Positions 18,516 to 29,524 of a DNA stretch of 64,000 nucleotides are shown here, piece after piece (the stretch's first letter is position 1; the number at the start of each line of letters is the position of its first letter). Source of the stretch: an uncultured Alphaproteobacteria bacterium (GTDB taxonomy: Bacteria; Pseudomonadota; Alphaproteobacteria; HIMB59); NCBI GenBank assembly GCA_902527545.1, contig CABZPR010000001.1, positions 180,848 through 244,847 of the forward strand, given 5' to 3'. Position numbers and translations under genes: made by a program. The notes under the pieces are model-generated. The model was not told the origin of the DNA. It did not search any database and saw nothing but the letters and a program-made list of their open reading frames with translations.

Positions 18516-20174
18516 TTACAAGTAATTTTCAAATTCCTTATACAGCTTTTCTAAACAACTGTTCCAGTTATTCGAACTTTCTTGCCTAATAGGTAATATA
18601 GATGGATACCAAACAATATCTTTGTCATTATTTAATCCCCAATACCAAAGTTTACCGTCATTAAATGGGAGTAGCAAAAATGTTTTCACGCCTAACTTTC
18701 CTGATATATGGGCATTTGAGTTACTAACTGTAACTACAAAATCACAAGACTTTATTAAACTTGCAACCCCATCGATATCATTAAAACAATCTATTTGATG
18801 TTCTGTAAAAATTTTTTTATTAAGATTTTTTTCTATTTGGTTTATTTCTTTGGTTTCATCAGAATATTGGAGATTTATAAACTCTATATTTTCATTTGAT
18901 AAAATGTTTTTAAGACTCTCTAGCTCAATGGATTTCTTGTTCCCAAAGATTTTATTTGTACTTTTCCAAGATATGCCACATCGGAATTTTTTTATTTTAC
19001 TAGGGATTTTCGAGTCTAAAGAATATGAGATTTTTTTTTGTAAGTTATTTTGATTGATATTTTTTTGAAAATATAATCCCATTGACCCCATAGGTAAATG
19101 ATAATCATATTCAACATACTCAAAAATACTTTTATAATTAATGATTTTAGTGTCTGGGTAAATTTTTTTAAAAAAAGGAATTAATTTCTCTGTTACAGCA
19201 ATAGTTGAATTTACAAATTGGTCTTTTATCGTCTCAAAAAATTGAGAATATATTATTTGCTCACCAATCCCTTGTTCACCATAAAACAGAACATTTTTTT
19301 TGGGTCTACCTAAATCCCATTTAGGCTTTTCAAAACTATCATTGATTTGTTTCAACAAAACTAAATTTTGTAAATCGTATCTTGACTCATGGAAAATCCA
19401 AGCTTTGTCATATTCTTTCGTAAATAGATAACATTGTGAGATATTATAAGATGCATCGATGTTTTTTGGATCTTTTTCCAAAATATCTTGATTAATTTTT
19501 ATTGCCTTTTCAAATTCTCCTTTTGATTTTAAAATATTTCCAATCATTATTTTTGCAGATATCAAAATTTGATCATTATTATTAGATTTTATTATTTCAT
19601 CTAACAATTTTGATGCTTGATCATAATTACCATTGTCTATTTCCAAATTTGCAATAGATAGTTTCGATTGGGTAAACTCTTTATTTACGCTTATAGATTT
19701 TTCAAAAGATTTTCTAGCTTCTTCCAATTGACCATTTTCTCTATATACATTACCTAAAACATAAAGAGATTTTGCATTGAGAGAAATTTCTAGAGCCTTA
19801 TTTAAATATATTATCGAGTCCTCGTATTCCCTCAGTTGTCTATAGCAGACTCCTATCTGATGATAGGGTTCAAATTTATTTACGTCTATTTTCGAGCAAT
19901 TTTTATAAGATTCTATAGCTTTATCAAAAATCAAAAGACCTTGATAACATCCGGCCATATTAAAATTTGAGTCATAATGGTTTCGGTCGGATAATAAAAC
20001 TCTCTCAAAAAAAGGTATTGCCTCTTTATATCTTCTATCGTTGGCTAAAATGAGACCATAATAAAATTTATAAGTTAAATTTTCTCTTTCTGACTTTAAA
20101 AGATTTTCTATTAATTCTTTTGCTTTAATAAATTTATTGTTTTTCAATAAATTTAATATTTCTTGCTCGCTCAT
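18516..20174 (-). CDS. TPR-repeat protein with glycosyltransferase-like C-terminus
   Basis: N-terminal TPRs; C-terminal LFYGEQGIGEQIIYSQFF and FVVTVSNSNAHISGKLGVKTFLLLP. Confidence 0.85.
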   Translation of the reverse strand: MSEQEILNLLKNNKFIKAKELIENLLKSERENLTYKFYYGLILANDRRYKEAIPFFERVLLSDRNHYDSNFNMAGCYQGLLIFDKAIESYKNCSKIDVNKFEPYHQIGVCYRQLREYEDSIIYLNKALEISLNAKSLYVLGNVYRENGQLEEARKSFEKSISVNKEFTQSKLSIANLEIDNGNYDQASKLLDEIIKSNNNDQILISAKIMIGNILKSKGEFEKAIKINQDILEKDPKNIDASYNISQCYLFTKEYDKAWIFHESRYDLQNLVLLKQINDSFEKPKWDLGRPKKNVLFYGEQGIGEQIIYSQFFETIKDQFVNSTIAVTEKLIPFFKKIYPDTKIINYKSIFEYVEYDYHLPMGSMGLYFQKNINQNNLQKKISYSLDSKIPSKIKKFRCGISWKSTNKIFGNKKSIELESLKNILSNENIEFINLQYSDETKEINQIEKNLNKKIFTEHQIDCFNDIDGVASLIKSCDFVVTVSNSNAHISGKLGVKTFLLLPFNDGKLWYWGLNNDKDIVWYPSILPIRQESSNNWNSCLEKLYKEFENYL

Positions 20175-20178
20175 TATG

Positions 20179-20793
20179 TTAAATCAAAACTTCCACAAGT
20201 AGGAACGCTGATATTAAAATTAACAAATAACCAACAATAATTTGTATGATCCCTGATTTTTTTTTAATTTGATCTAGAATAACCTTTGAGGTAACTAAGT
20301 TCACTAAAAGTATGTACCATAAGGAGTCAACTGTTCCTGCAATCAGTACTAACGCCACATTCAAAAACATATCATTATCATAAGACATAAATTGCGAATA
20401 AATTGCTAAAAACCAAATAAAAATCTTTGGATTTAATATTGATATTAAAAAACCTTGGGAAAACGATTTTGTAACACTTAAATTCTGGTTTCCACCAAAC
20501 TCGATTTTATTTCTACTTCTGATTGTTTGAATTCCTAAATAAAGTAAAAAGAATATTGATAATAATTTCAGTAAATTAAAAACAAATATATTTGTTTGTA
20601 AAATTAAACCAATTCCAATAACTGCACAAAGAGCGTAGATGCTAATTCCAATACCATGGCCAATTGCAGTTAATATGCCACTAAACTTACTTTTGAAAAT
20701 TGCATTATTCACTACCACAACCATGCTAGGGCCTGGGGACATGGCCCCTAATAAACAAACTATAAAAATTTGAGAAAATAATAAAATTGTCAT
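20179..20793 (-). CDS. LysE/RhtB-family amino-acid exporter
   Basis: LLGAMSPGPSMVVVVNNAI; FLISILNPKIFIWF. Confidence 0.9.
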   Translation of the reverse strand: MTILLFSQIFIVCLLGAMSPGPSMVVVVNNAIFKSKFSGILTAIGHGIGISIYALCAVIGIGLILQTNIFVFNLLKLLSIFFLLYLGIQTIRSRNKIEFGGNQNLSVTKSFSQGFLISILNPKIFIWFLAIYSQFMSYDNDMFLNVALVLIAGTVDSLWYILLVNLVTSKVILDQIKKKSGIIQIIVGYLLILISAFLLVEVLI

Positions 20794-20795
20794 AA

Positions 20796-21350
20796 TTAAT
20801 TAAATTTTTCTTTTACTTCGAATTTATCTAATTCAGACATATCTATAATTTTTTTTAAATCATTTGATACATTTGTATAAATAATTCTTTTGGTATGTTT
20901 CCAAATTGGCAAATCTTGATTGCTATTTCCTAAATAGTCAAAACTGAAAATTTTTAACTCATCATTTATAAACTTAACTTTATTTATACCTACCATATTA
21001 AAGTTTTTTTTTGTACCAAATGACTCGAAGAAAATTTTTAAATGCTGATCTATTTGATCTACTAATAACTGATGACTTCCAGATATTAGATATACCACTC
21101 TATGATGATTCTTAACTTGTTTTATGTATTCAAGACATGCTTGGTTAAATTTCAATTTCTTAATTGGCACCTCAAAACCTGTTGATATTTTTTCTTTAAG
21201 AAAAGATTTTCCTTTGAACAAAAAAATGAACAAATAAAAGAAAAGCAAAATAGGTTTTTTCTTTAAAAAATCAATAAAAGCTAAATTTGATAAGTCTTCT
21301 TTGATTAAAGTTCCATCTAGATCAACAAATAAAATTCTATTATCATTCAT
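20796..21350 (-). CDS. HAD-superfamily hydrolase
   Basis: LFVDLDGTLIKEDLS and VYLISGSHQLLV. Confidence 0.85.
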   Translation of the reverse strand: MNDNRILFVDLDGTLIKEDLSNLAFIDFLKKKPILLFFYLFIFLFKGKSFLKEKISTGFEVPIKKLKFNQACLEYIKQVKNHHRVVYLISGSHQLLVDQIDQHLKIFFESFGTKKNFNMVGINKVKFINDELKIFSFDYLGNSNQDLPIWKHTKRIIYTNVSNDLKKIIDMSELDKFEVKEKFN

Positions 21351-21651
21351 TTTTTCTGAAAAAGGACACTGTAATCATAATTTTTTCTTTTGATACATTT
21401 TCTTTTATTGAACCAATACAGTCTGCTTTTATTGCGATAGCTTTTTGAAAAATCTCCTCATATATCAAGGCCTTTACATTTTGAACTTCTTTTTTTTTAA
21501 AATTCTTCCTTCCTCTTTTTTCTTCAGGATATTCTTTAAAAAAATCATAAACAATATCCAAACTATACTTCTTTATAAACGTCTTATTTTGATATCTTTT
21601 AAGTATTTTATAATCTCTTTTGGGAGGTTTATTTTTGAATATATCTATCAA
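21343..21651 (-). CDS. Hypothetical protein
   Basis: ORF overlapping the HAD gene start and purH stop on the same strand. Confidence 0.6.
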   Translation of the reverse strand: MIDIFKNKPPKRDYKILKRYQNKTFIKKYSLDIVYDFFKEYPEEKRGRKNFKKKEVQNVKALIYEEIFQKAIAIKADCIGSIKENVSKEKIMITVSFFRKNE

Positions 21652-23111
21652 TGTTTAAAATGACGGTCACTCAACTTAAAGAATTTTAATTTATGCTTCT
21701 TTACATAATTACAAATTTTTGAGTCATTCTTGGATCCCATTGGCGCATAAATATCAATGTTAATTCTTTGCCTTTTAATTATTGATAGTGAGTCTGTGAA
21801 TGGAAAAAATGCATCTGAAAATAAAAATAAGTTTTTATTTTTGTTTGCGTCATTTTGATATTTAAACTTTCTGAGACAGATCTCTAATGCATCAACCCTA
21901 GAAGTTTGGCCCCCTGTTTGGGATAATAGGCTATCTTGATCAAACAAAGCAATAGCATTAGATTTTATATTTTTTAAGACATTTACAAAAAACCCTAATT
22001 TTTCTTTATCTAATTTATTTTTTCCATTTATTGTCTCCACTGAAGAGTTTTTAGTATTTACATCTTGTATCAAAGTCCCTCCAAAAAAAGATTTTTTTTC
22101 GACATTTTTTAAACCTTTTTTCACTTTAATAACCCTTAAATTTTTCTTCTCTCTAAGCAATTTAAGTGCTCCTTTTTCAAATTCGGGCGCAGTTACTACT
22201 TCGTAGAAATTATTTATCAATAGTTTAGCAGTCTGTTTTTTTAATATTTGATTAAAAGCAACGACCCCACCAAAAGAACTTAGAGGATCACCTGCTAGTG
22301 CTTTAAGGTAACTTTCGGCTTGATTTTTTTTTAATGATGCACCGCAAGGATTGCCATGTTTTATTATTGTGCAAATATTACCTTTTGTTTTAAAACCATA
22401 CGTTAGTTGTACCCCCGCATCTATATCTAAAAGATTATTGTAACTAAGTTTTTTATCACCACTGATTTGAGAAAATTTATTGTTATCAATTATAGCAGAT
22501 GCTTTTTGTTGAGGATTCTCACCATATCTCAACGGATATATAGTTGATGACTTACCTTTGAACCAATTTGAAATTTCTAAATCATATTTTGTAATATGAT
22601 CAATTGCTTTTATTGCAAATTTTTTCTTTAATATGGGTTTTAAGGGAAAATTTTTTATAAAATAATCATAATCTCTTGGGTTAATAAGGGGTATGGTTCT
22701 CTTATAGTTTTTAACGGCAGCTCTAATTAAACTATGGCCACCAATATCAATCATTTCTATGATTTTTGACTTAGTTTTTGTATTTTTAACTGTTTCTTCG
22801 AACGGATACAAATTTACTACCAATAGATCAAATTCGACAATCTTCTGCTTTTTCAGATCATCTTTATGATCTTTGGCATTCGTCCCTAAAAGGCCTCCAA
22901 AGATTTTTGGATGAAGGGTTTTAACACGTCCGCCCAGTATTTCTTTTTGCTTTGTATATTTAGTAATTTCTTTATGTGGGATATTTATTTTTTTTAGAAA
23001 ATTTGAAGTACCTCCTGTTGAATAAATTGTATATTTTTTTGTAACTAGAAATTTTGCTATGACATCTAAATTAGATTTATCATAAACAGAAATAATTACA
23101 TTCTTACCCAT
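21648..23111 (-). CDS. purH: AICAR transformylase/IMP cyclohydrolase
   Basis: VYDKSNLDVIAKFL; YSTGGTSNFLKK; LRYGENPQQKAS; KHGNPCGAS; SDAFFPFTDSL. Confidence 0.97.
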   Translation of the reverse strand: MGKNVIISVYDKSNLDVIAKFLVTKKYTIYSTGGTSNFLKKINIPHKEITKYTKQKEILGGRVKTLHPKIFGGLLGTNAKDHKDDLKKQKIVEFDLLVVNLYPFEETVKNTKTKSKIIEMIDIGGHSLIRAAVKNYKRTIPLINPRDYDYFIKNFPLKPILKKKFAIKAIDHITKYDLEISNWFKGKSSTIYPLRYGENPQQKASAIIDNNKFSQISGDKKLSYNNLLDIDAGVQLTYGFKTKGNICTIIKHGNPCGASLKKNQAESYLKALAGDPLSSFGGVVAFNQILKKQTAKLLINNFYEVVTAPEFEKGALKLLREKKNLRVIKVKKGLKNVEKKSFFGGTLIQDVNTKNSSVETINGKNKLDKEKLGFFVNVLKNIKSNAIALFDQDSLLSQTGGQTSRVDALEICLRKFKYQNDANKNKNLFLFSDAFFPFTDSLSIIKRQRINIDIYAPMGSKNDSKICNYVKKHKLKFFKLSDRHFKH

Positions 23112-23767
23112 TAATTTAATGCATCAAAAAGAGAGTTAGTGGCTTTTACAAGATCTGCTTGTTTGAATAAAAATGAACCAGCTACTAAGATATCTGCTCC
23201 AACTTCTATGCAGGTTTTGCCAGTCTCATAATTTATCCCACCATCAATTTCTATTTTAACATCCAAATTTTCAGATTTAATGTATTCAGATATATTTTTT
23301 ATCTTATTAATTTGATCGTTCAAAAAGAGTTGCCCTCCAAATCCGGGCTCTACTGTCATTACAATAACTTGATCAATATCATTTAAGTAAGGTTGAATTT
23401 TATTCCATGGGGTTAAGGGTTTAATAGCAATCCCACATTTAATATTGTTTTTTTTAATTCTAGATATGAGACTTTCTATATCTTCCTCGATTTCAATATG
23501 AAAAGAAATTATATCTGATCCAGCTTCGATATAATTATCAATAAATCTTTCAACTCTATTTATCATTAGATGAACATCAAATACTTTGTTAGAGTATGAT
23601 CTCAAATTAGATATAAACTGTGGACCAAATGTTAAATTAGGTACAAAATCTCCATCCATAACATCGAAGTGAATGTATTCAGCTTTAGAGTCGTTGATTT
23701 CTAAAATAGTTTTTTCCATATTAGAGAATGAACCACCTAAAATTGATGGGGAAATAATTATTGCCAT
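23111..23767 (-). CDS. rpe: Ribulose-phosphate 3-epimerase
   Basis: ISPSILGGSF; IHFDVMDGDFVPNLTFGP; VMTVEPGFGGQ; IDGGINYETG. Confidence 0.97.
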   Translation of the reverse strand: MAIIISPSILGGSFSNMEKTILEINDSKAEYIHFDVMDGDFVPNLTFGPQFISNLRSYSNKVFDVHLMINRVERFIDNYIEAGSDIISFHIEIEEDIESLISRIKKNNIKCGIAIKPLTPWNKIQPYLNDIDQVIVMTVEPGFGGQLFLNDQINKIKNISEYIKSENLDVKIEIDGGINYETGKTCIEVGADILVAGSFLFKQADLVKATNSLFDALN

Positions 23768-24954
23768 TATTTTTTCTCTAAAACTGATACGAAAAAAACA
23801 TCAGAACCCCCAGTATTCTTAAACTTTAATGGATTAATAAAATATCCATTTTTTCTTTTTATCATTTTTTCAGAGTTAATACTGTGTATTTTAATATTGT
23901 TATGTTTTTGTGAAATTTTATCAATGACATCGATTGTCTCAAAAGGATGAAATGAGCATACTACATATATCAAAAACCCATTTTTTTTCAATATTTTCAA
24001 TGATTTTTCAAGTATTTCTATTTGAGTTTTTTGATGTTTCTTAATTTGAGCTTGATCGACTTTTGTAGTTACATCAGGGTTCCTTTTAAAAGTTCCCAGA
24101 GCACTGCAGGGAGCATCCAAAAGTATTGAGTTGTATTTATCTAAAAATTTTTCTTTTAAAAAATCAATTTTTTTAATATTTATTTTAAGGTTTAATCGTC
24201 TTAAATTCTCATAAAATTTATTTATTTGAATTTGTGACTTATCAATTGCACTTACTTTAAACCCATAAGATTGCAACAATATACTTTTTCCACCAGGGGC
24301 TGCACATATATCTAATATATCTGAATCATGATAAAAAGATTTCGTTGATCTAATAATCTCAAAATTCCCTATGTCTTGAACAAAACAGTTTGACTTTAAT
24401 TTTTTTTTTAATAAGAAAACTCTTTTTTCGTAGATAGCATCTTCTTTATCTACAAGACTTACTTGGTAATTAATAGGTTTTTCAAAAAGGGTTTGATAAA
24501 TATATTCTCTAATAGATTTGCTAGAAAAAATTTTATCAAGTACTTTTTTAAATTCAGGGTAAATATATTTTCCAAATTTTATATTATCTTTGTCTTGTAA
24601 TACCTTTCTTAATACTGCATTTACTAATGCGCCTTTCTTAAATTCTTTGCTAGCTTCAACTGCATCATTAACAATAGCATAATAGGGTTTATTTGAAAAA
24701 AAAATAAGCACCAAACTAATTTTTAAAAGTGTTAAAGTTTTTTTTGGTGTTCTATTATGTGTATATTTTAAAAGTATTTGATTTAAATTTTCATAGTTTC
24801 TGTAATACTCTTGGATTATAAAAAAAAGGAAATTTCTCTTTAACCTAGGGTAACTATTTAAAACATTATCGATGCTACTCCCTTGATCAATTCTTTTGAT
24901 TGAGTTAAATAAATTTGTGATATCTGATAAGTTAGATATTTTTAGATCCGTCTA
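23767..24954 (-). CDS. rsmB: 16S rRNA m5C methyltransferase RsmB; frame extends ~80 codons upstream of the listed ATG
   Basis: [28 protein letters not shown]; upstream in-frame NusB-like [48 protein letters not shown]; exact start unresolved. Confidence 0.85.
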
Positions 24955-26857
24955 TTAAAGATTGTACTACATTTGGGTCAGCCAATGTTGATGTATCACC
25001 AAGTTGATCTTCTTCTTTTGAGGCAATCTTTCTCAAAATTCTTCTCATTATTTTACCAGACCTAGTTTTTGGAAGTCCGGCAGAAAATTGTAATTTATCA
25101 GGAGTTGCTATGGGGCCTATTTTTTTTCTTATCCATTGAATTAACTCTTTTTTCAAGTCATCACTAACTTCGACACCTGTATTGGTAGTAACATAAGCGT
25201 ATATTCCTTGCCCTTTAATGTCGTGCGGATATCCTACTACAGCGGCTTCAGAAACAAGTTCATGTTCAACGAAAGCACTTTCAATTTCTGCTGTCCCAAG
25301 CAGATGACCTGATACATTAATACAATCATCAACCCTTCCAGTAATCCAATAGAATCCATCTTTGTCTCTTCGACATCCGTCGCCTGTAAAATATTTTCCT
25401 TTATATTGGCTAAAATAAGTATCAATAAAACGCTTGTGATCACCGTAAACAGTTCTCATCTGCCCTGGCCAACTATCTAATATACAAAGTTTGCCTTCAC
25501 ACTCACCTTCTAAAATATTTCCACTATCATCTACTATTGCAGCTTCAATTCCAAAATATGGTTTAGTTGCACTACCAGGTTTGAGTTTTGACACCCCAGG
25601 TATTGGAGATATTAAATGTCCCCCTGTTTCTGTTTGCCACCACGTATCTATAACAGGACATTTATCCTTACCTACTACTGTTGAATACCAACTCCAAGCC
25701 TCAGGATTAATTGGCTCACCAACAGTCCCCAAAATTCTTAAAGAACTTAAATCACATTTTTCAATATATGAATTACCCTCTTTCATCAAAGATCTTAAAA
25801 CAGTAGGTGCTGTGTAAAAAATATTAACTTTGTATTTATCACAAACCTCCCAAAAGCGAGAAAAGTCTGGATAGTTAGGAACGCCTTCGAACAATAATGT
25901 TTTACCACCGTTTGCGAGCGGGCCATAAACGGAATAAGAGTGTCCTGTAATCCATCCAGCATCAGCGGTGCACCAATAAACATCACCTGGATGATAGTCA
26001 AAAGAATACTTATGCGTAAATGAGGCATAAACTAAATATCCTCCTGTAGTATGAAGAACACCTTTTGGCTTACCAGTAGAACCAGATGTATATAAAATGA
26101 AAAGAGGGTCTTCCGCATTCATTGATACACATTCACATTGATCATCTACTTCTTTAATTAATTCATCATAATAAAAATTATTATCTTTATGTAATTCGCC
26201 TTGAGTATTCGTATATCGAATAACAAGAGTTTTTATGGAACTATCACAACTTTCCAAAGCTGTATTAATATATTTTTTTAGTGGAATTATTTTTCCACCT
26301 CGAACACCTTCGTCAGCAGTAATTACAAATTGAGATTTACAATCTTTAATTCGTCCTGCTATTGACTCTGGTGCAAAGCCTCCAAATATTACTGAATGTA
26401 TGGCGCCTATTCTTGCACAAGCCAACATAGCAAATGCAACTTCAGGAATCATAGTTAAATAAATTGTTACTACATCACCTTTTCGTACACCAAGTTTTTT
26501 AAGTACATTTGCAAATTTACTTACTTCTGACTTTAGTTCTTTATAAGTGTAGGTTTTATTTTTACTAGTGTCATCTCCCTCCCAAATAACTGCTATTTCA
26601 TTTGGTTGTGTTTCAGCATGTCTATCTACGCAGTTATAACAAACGTTCAATTCACCATCCTCAAACCATTTGATTGATACGTCACCGTCGTAGTTGGTAT
26701 TTTTAACTTTAGTGAAATCTTTAGACCACGTTAGTTGAGATTTTGCCACTTTAGACCAGAATTGCTCTTTGTCATTAAAAGACTCTGTATACATCTCTTC
26801 ATATTGTTCTTTTGATAACAGTGGATTAGATAATTTAAATTCTCTCATTTTTTTCAC
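24932..26857 (-). CDS. acs: Acetyl-CoA synthetase
   Basis: [54 protein letters not shown]. Confidence 0.98.
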   Translation of the reverse strand: MKKMREFKLSNPLLSKEQYEEMYTESFNDKEQFWSKVAKSQLTWSKDFTKVKNTNYDGDVSIKWFEDGELNVCYNCVDRHAETQPNEIAVIWEGDDTSKNKTYTYKELKSEVSKFANVLKKLGVRKGDVVTIYLTMIPEVAFAMLACARIGAIHSVIFGGFAPESIAGRIKDCKSQFVITADEGVRGGKIIPLKKYINTALESCDSSIKTLVIRYTNTQGELHKDNNFYYDELIKEVDDQCECVSMNAEDPLFILYTSGSTGKPKGVLHTTGGYLVYASFTHKYSFDYHPGDVYWCTADAGWITGHSYSVYGPLANGGKTLLFEGVPNYPDFSRFWEVCDKYKVNIFYTAPTVLRSLMKEGNSYIEKCDLSSLRILGTVGEPINPEAWSWYSTVVGKDKCPVIDTWWQTETGGHLISPIPGVSKLKPGSATKPYFGIEAAIVDDSGNILEGECEGKLCILDSWPGQMRTVYGDHKRFIDTYFSQYKGKYFTGDGCRRDKDGFYWITGRVDDCINVSGHLLGTAEIESAFVEHELVSEAAVVGYPHDIKGQGIYAYVTTNTGVEVSDDLKKELIQWIRKKIGPIATPDKLQFSAGLPKTRSGKIMRRILRKIASKEEDQLGDTSTLADPNVVQSLIDGSKNI

Positions 26858-27263
26858 TCATATTAATTAATTTCTTCCATTGCTTCAATGTTACAGGCAT
26901 TACACTTAATCTGGCTTGTTTTACTAGCGGAAAATCTTGGAAAAATGGGTCTGCTTTTATCTCTGATAAGTAAACTTCATTTAAATCTTTGACATAGGTT
27001 ACGTCAACCATTCCAAATATTCCTTTTTTATCTGTGTGATCTGGATAATATTCTTTAGAAACCCTCACTATTCCTTTAATAGCTTTTTCTGTTACTGAGT
27101 GATAAAATAGACACTCATCCCCTTTTTTCATCTTTTTCATATTATTTGCTGCCTGATAATTTCTAACACCATCCCAATGTTCAGTTTTTTTATTTTTTTG
27201 TTGATCCCATGACCAAGAACTAGGCTCTGATTTTAGGAGCCAATAATTTTTAGAAGTGTTCAT
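26835..27263 (-). CDS. EVE-domain protein
   Basis: [44 protein letters not shown]. Confidence 0.93.
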   Translation of the reverse strand: MNTSKNYWLLKSEPSSWSWDQQKNKKTEHWDGVRNYQAANNMKKMKKGDECLFYHSVTEKAIKGIVRVSKEYYPDHTDKKGIFGMVDVTYVKDLNEVYLSEIKADPFFQDFPLVKQARLSVMPVTLKQWKKLINMSEKNERI

Positions 27264-28266
27264 GAATTAGTATATTAGGTGTTGGTCTAACATTGTAATT
27301 ATTATTTCTAATTTTTCTACTTTTCATAATTTCAATAGCATTCCAACCAATCATTGCAGCATTATCAGTACATAAAGATAAAGGCACCTGATGATAATTG
27401 AGTTTCTTTGTTGAAATAAGTTTTTGAAGTTCAGTATTTAAATATTTATTTGCCGCTACTCCACCACAGATAGAAAAATCATTAATCTTTATATTTTTTT
27501 TTTGTAAGAGTGTAATACTGTTTATTATTTTAATTTCCAACACTTTAAAAACAGTATGTTGAAATGAAGCCGAAAAGTCTTTCATAAATACTCTCGTTTT
27601 TTTATTATTTTTGATGGTATTTAACGCTGCTGTTTTTAAGCCTGAAAAGGAAAATTCACAATTATTTTTCTTTGTTAAAGGCATTGGGAGTTTAAACTTC
27701 TCAATATTACCACCTAAAGCTAGACGTTCTATTTCTGGTCCACCAGGGTACTTTAACCCTAATCCTTTAGCCACTTTATCAAAACACTCACCTGCTGAGT
27801 CATCAATTGTTGATCCAAGTGTGATAAAACTTTTTGAATTTTTAACCAATACCAATGCTGTATTTCCTCCAGAGACTAGTAAGCATAAATATGGAAATTT
27901 AATTTCAGATACAAGTCGAGGTGATAACAAATGTGCTTGCAAATGATTAATGGGAATAAGTTTGATATTTTTAGATATTGACAAACCTTTTGCAAATGAT
28001 GAACCCACAATTAACCCACCGATGAGACCAGGTCCAAATGTTGCAGCAATTGCTGCAATCTCTGAAAAGTTTATTCTCTTGATAGATTTACTTAATAGAT
28101 CCAAGATTTCCAAATGTTGTCTTGCTGCCATTTCTGGTATCACACCACCATGATCTTTATGAAATTTTCTGTGATTAATAGTTTCAAGAAACTCAACGTT
28201 TTTATTAGAATTTACGACGGATAGTGATGTATCATCACAAGAACTTTCTATTGCTAAAACTTTCAT
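27250..28266 (-). CDS. tsaD: tRNA threonylcarbamoyladenosine biosynthesis protein TsaD
   Basis: MKVLAIESSCDDTSLSVV; INHLQAHLLSP; LVSGGNTALV; start trimmed from ORF 28362 to the conserved Met. Confidence 0.96.
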   Translation of the reverse strand: MKVLAIESSCDDTSLSVVNSNKNVEFLETINHRKFHKDHGGVIPEMAARQHLEILDLLSKSIKRINFSEIAAIAATFGPGLIGGLIVGSSFAKGLSISKNIKLIPINHLQAHLLSPRLVSEIKFPYLCLLVSGGNTALVLVKNSKSFITLGSTIDDSAGECFDKVAKGLGLKYPGGPEIERLALGGNIEKFKLPMPLTKKNNCEFSFSGLKTAALNTIKNNKKTRVFMKDFSASFQHTVFKVLEIKIINSITLLQKKNIKINDFSICGGVAANKYLNTELQKLISTKKLNYHQVPLSLCTDNAAMIGWNAIEIMKSRKIRNNNYNVRPTPNILIHEHF

Positions 28267-28295
28267 TATTATAAAAAAATATAGATTCTTATTGA

Positions 28296-29093
28296 ATGTC
28301 TGAAAATCAAAAAAATGATAGTAAAAAAAATTTTCTTCAACGAAATCTTTTCCCAATAGCAATATTTTTAATTATTATTACCATTGCAGGAGGTTACCTG
28401 TACCGAAACAACGGTTTAATATTTGATGAAGTTAAATACATTAAATCAGACCAAGAAATTCAAACACCAACTCTTAAAAATGAGGCAACCCCTGTCAATA
28501 ACTTAAAAAATAAAGAACTTGAAGACAAAGTAGATCGACTCGAGTCTTTAATATTAGAGTTGTCAAAAAATATTCAAGAAATACCCCAGGCTACTGTTGT
28601 TCAGTCTGAGCCAGAGATACAACAAATTACTTTATCTAATGATGAGGCATACGAATTAATTTTGTCGATAAATCAGATAATAGTTAATATTGATCAACAA
28701 CAAATACGAAACAAAAATATTCAAAAACTTCAAAATCAATATTTGTTTTTTAATAAAGAAAAATTTCAAGAATTGCTCACAATACCAGATTACACATATT
28801 TAGTGCAGCAAATACAAATCAATGAAAATACATATGTACAAAAAGAGTTTATGAAACAGAATAATTTTCAATGGCTAAAAAGAATTATTGAAAATATATT
28901 CGAAATTCAAATAACAAAAAATTCTTCAGAACCTTTACCATTGTTTATTAATGCGATGTACAATCGTCAATATGCAAAAGCAATTATTGAATACGACAAA
29001 TTAAATTCCAACCAAAAAATATTTTTTAAATCTTCTTATGATCTTGCTAAAATTTACAATGATAATCAAAATTTTCTAGAGAATATGATATAA
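28296..29093 (+). CDS. Mitofilin-like (COG4223-type) membrane protein
   Basis: Single N-terminal TM, coiled region, position between tsaD and hemY-like gene. Confidence 0.6.
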   Translation: MSENQKNDSKKNFLQRNLFPIAIFLIIITIAGGYLYRNNGLIFDEVKYIKSDQEIQTPTLKNEATPVNNLKNKELEDKVDRLESLILELSKNIQEIPQATVVQSEPEIQQITLSNDEAYELILSINQIIVNIDQQQIRNKNIQKLQNQYLFFNKEKFQELLTIPDYTYLVQQIQINENTYVQKEFMKQNNFQWLKRIIENIFEIQITKNSSEPLPLFINAMYNRQYAKAIIEYDKLNSNQKIFFKSSYDLAKIYNDNQNFLENMI

Positions 29094-29524
29094 TGATAAG
29101 GCTACTGATAATTTTAATTATTTTTGTAGGTGGCTATGGCGCTCTCTTTTATTTATTTAATAATGCCGGTAATTTGTCACTCGTATTAGGTATTTGGCAA
29201 TTAAGTATTCCTATTGTCCAATTTCTTTTTATTTTGATTACATTTTTAATTCTTTTAATTTTATTTTCCTATGCTTTTACAAAACTCTTTATTTATCCAC
29301 GTGCTGCTTATATGCGCTACAAATCCTCAAATGAGCAAAAAGGCCTTGAGCACTTAAGAGATGCTTTAGTCGCAATAACTGAAGGCAATACAGATGAAGC
29401 TACTAAAAGCCAGAAAAAATTTAAAAAATACCTAGGAAAAGATCCTTTAAACAAAATATTACAAACGCAAATTAAAAAGACAAAAGACTTAAAAATTGTG
29501 AATGTTGAGAAAGGTTCGGATTAA
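29093..29524 (+). CDS. HemY N-terminal-like membrane protein
   Basis: Two TM helices then ARAAYMRYKSSNEQKGLEHLRDALVAITEGN-like segment. Confidence 0.65.
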   Translation: MIRLLIILIIFVGGYGALFYLFNNAGNLSLVLGIWQLSIPIVQFLFILITFLILLILFSYAFTKLFIYPRAAYMRYKSSNEQKGLEHLRDALVAITEGNTDEATKSQKKFKKYLGKDPLNKILQTQIKKTKDLKIVNVEKGSD

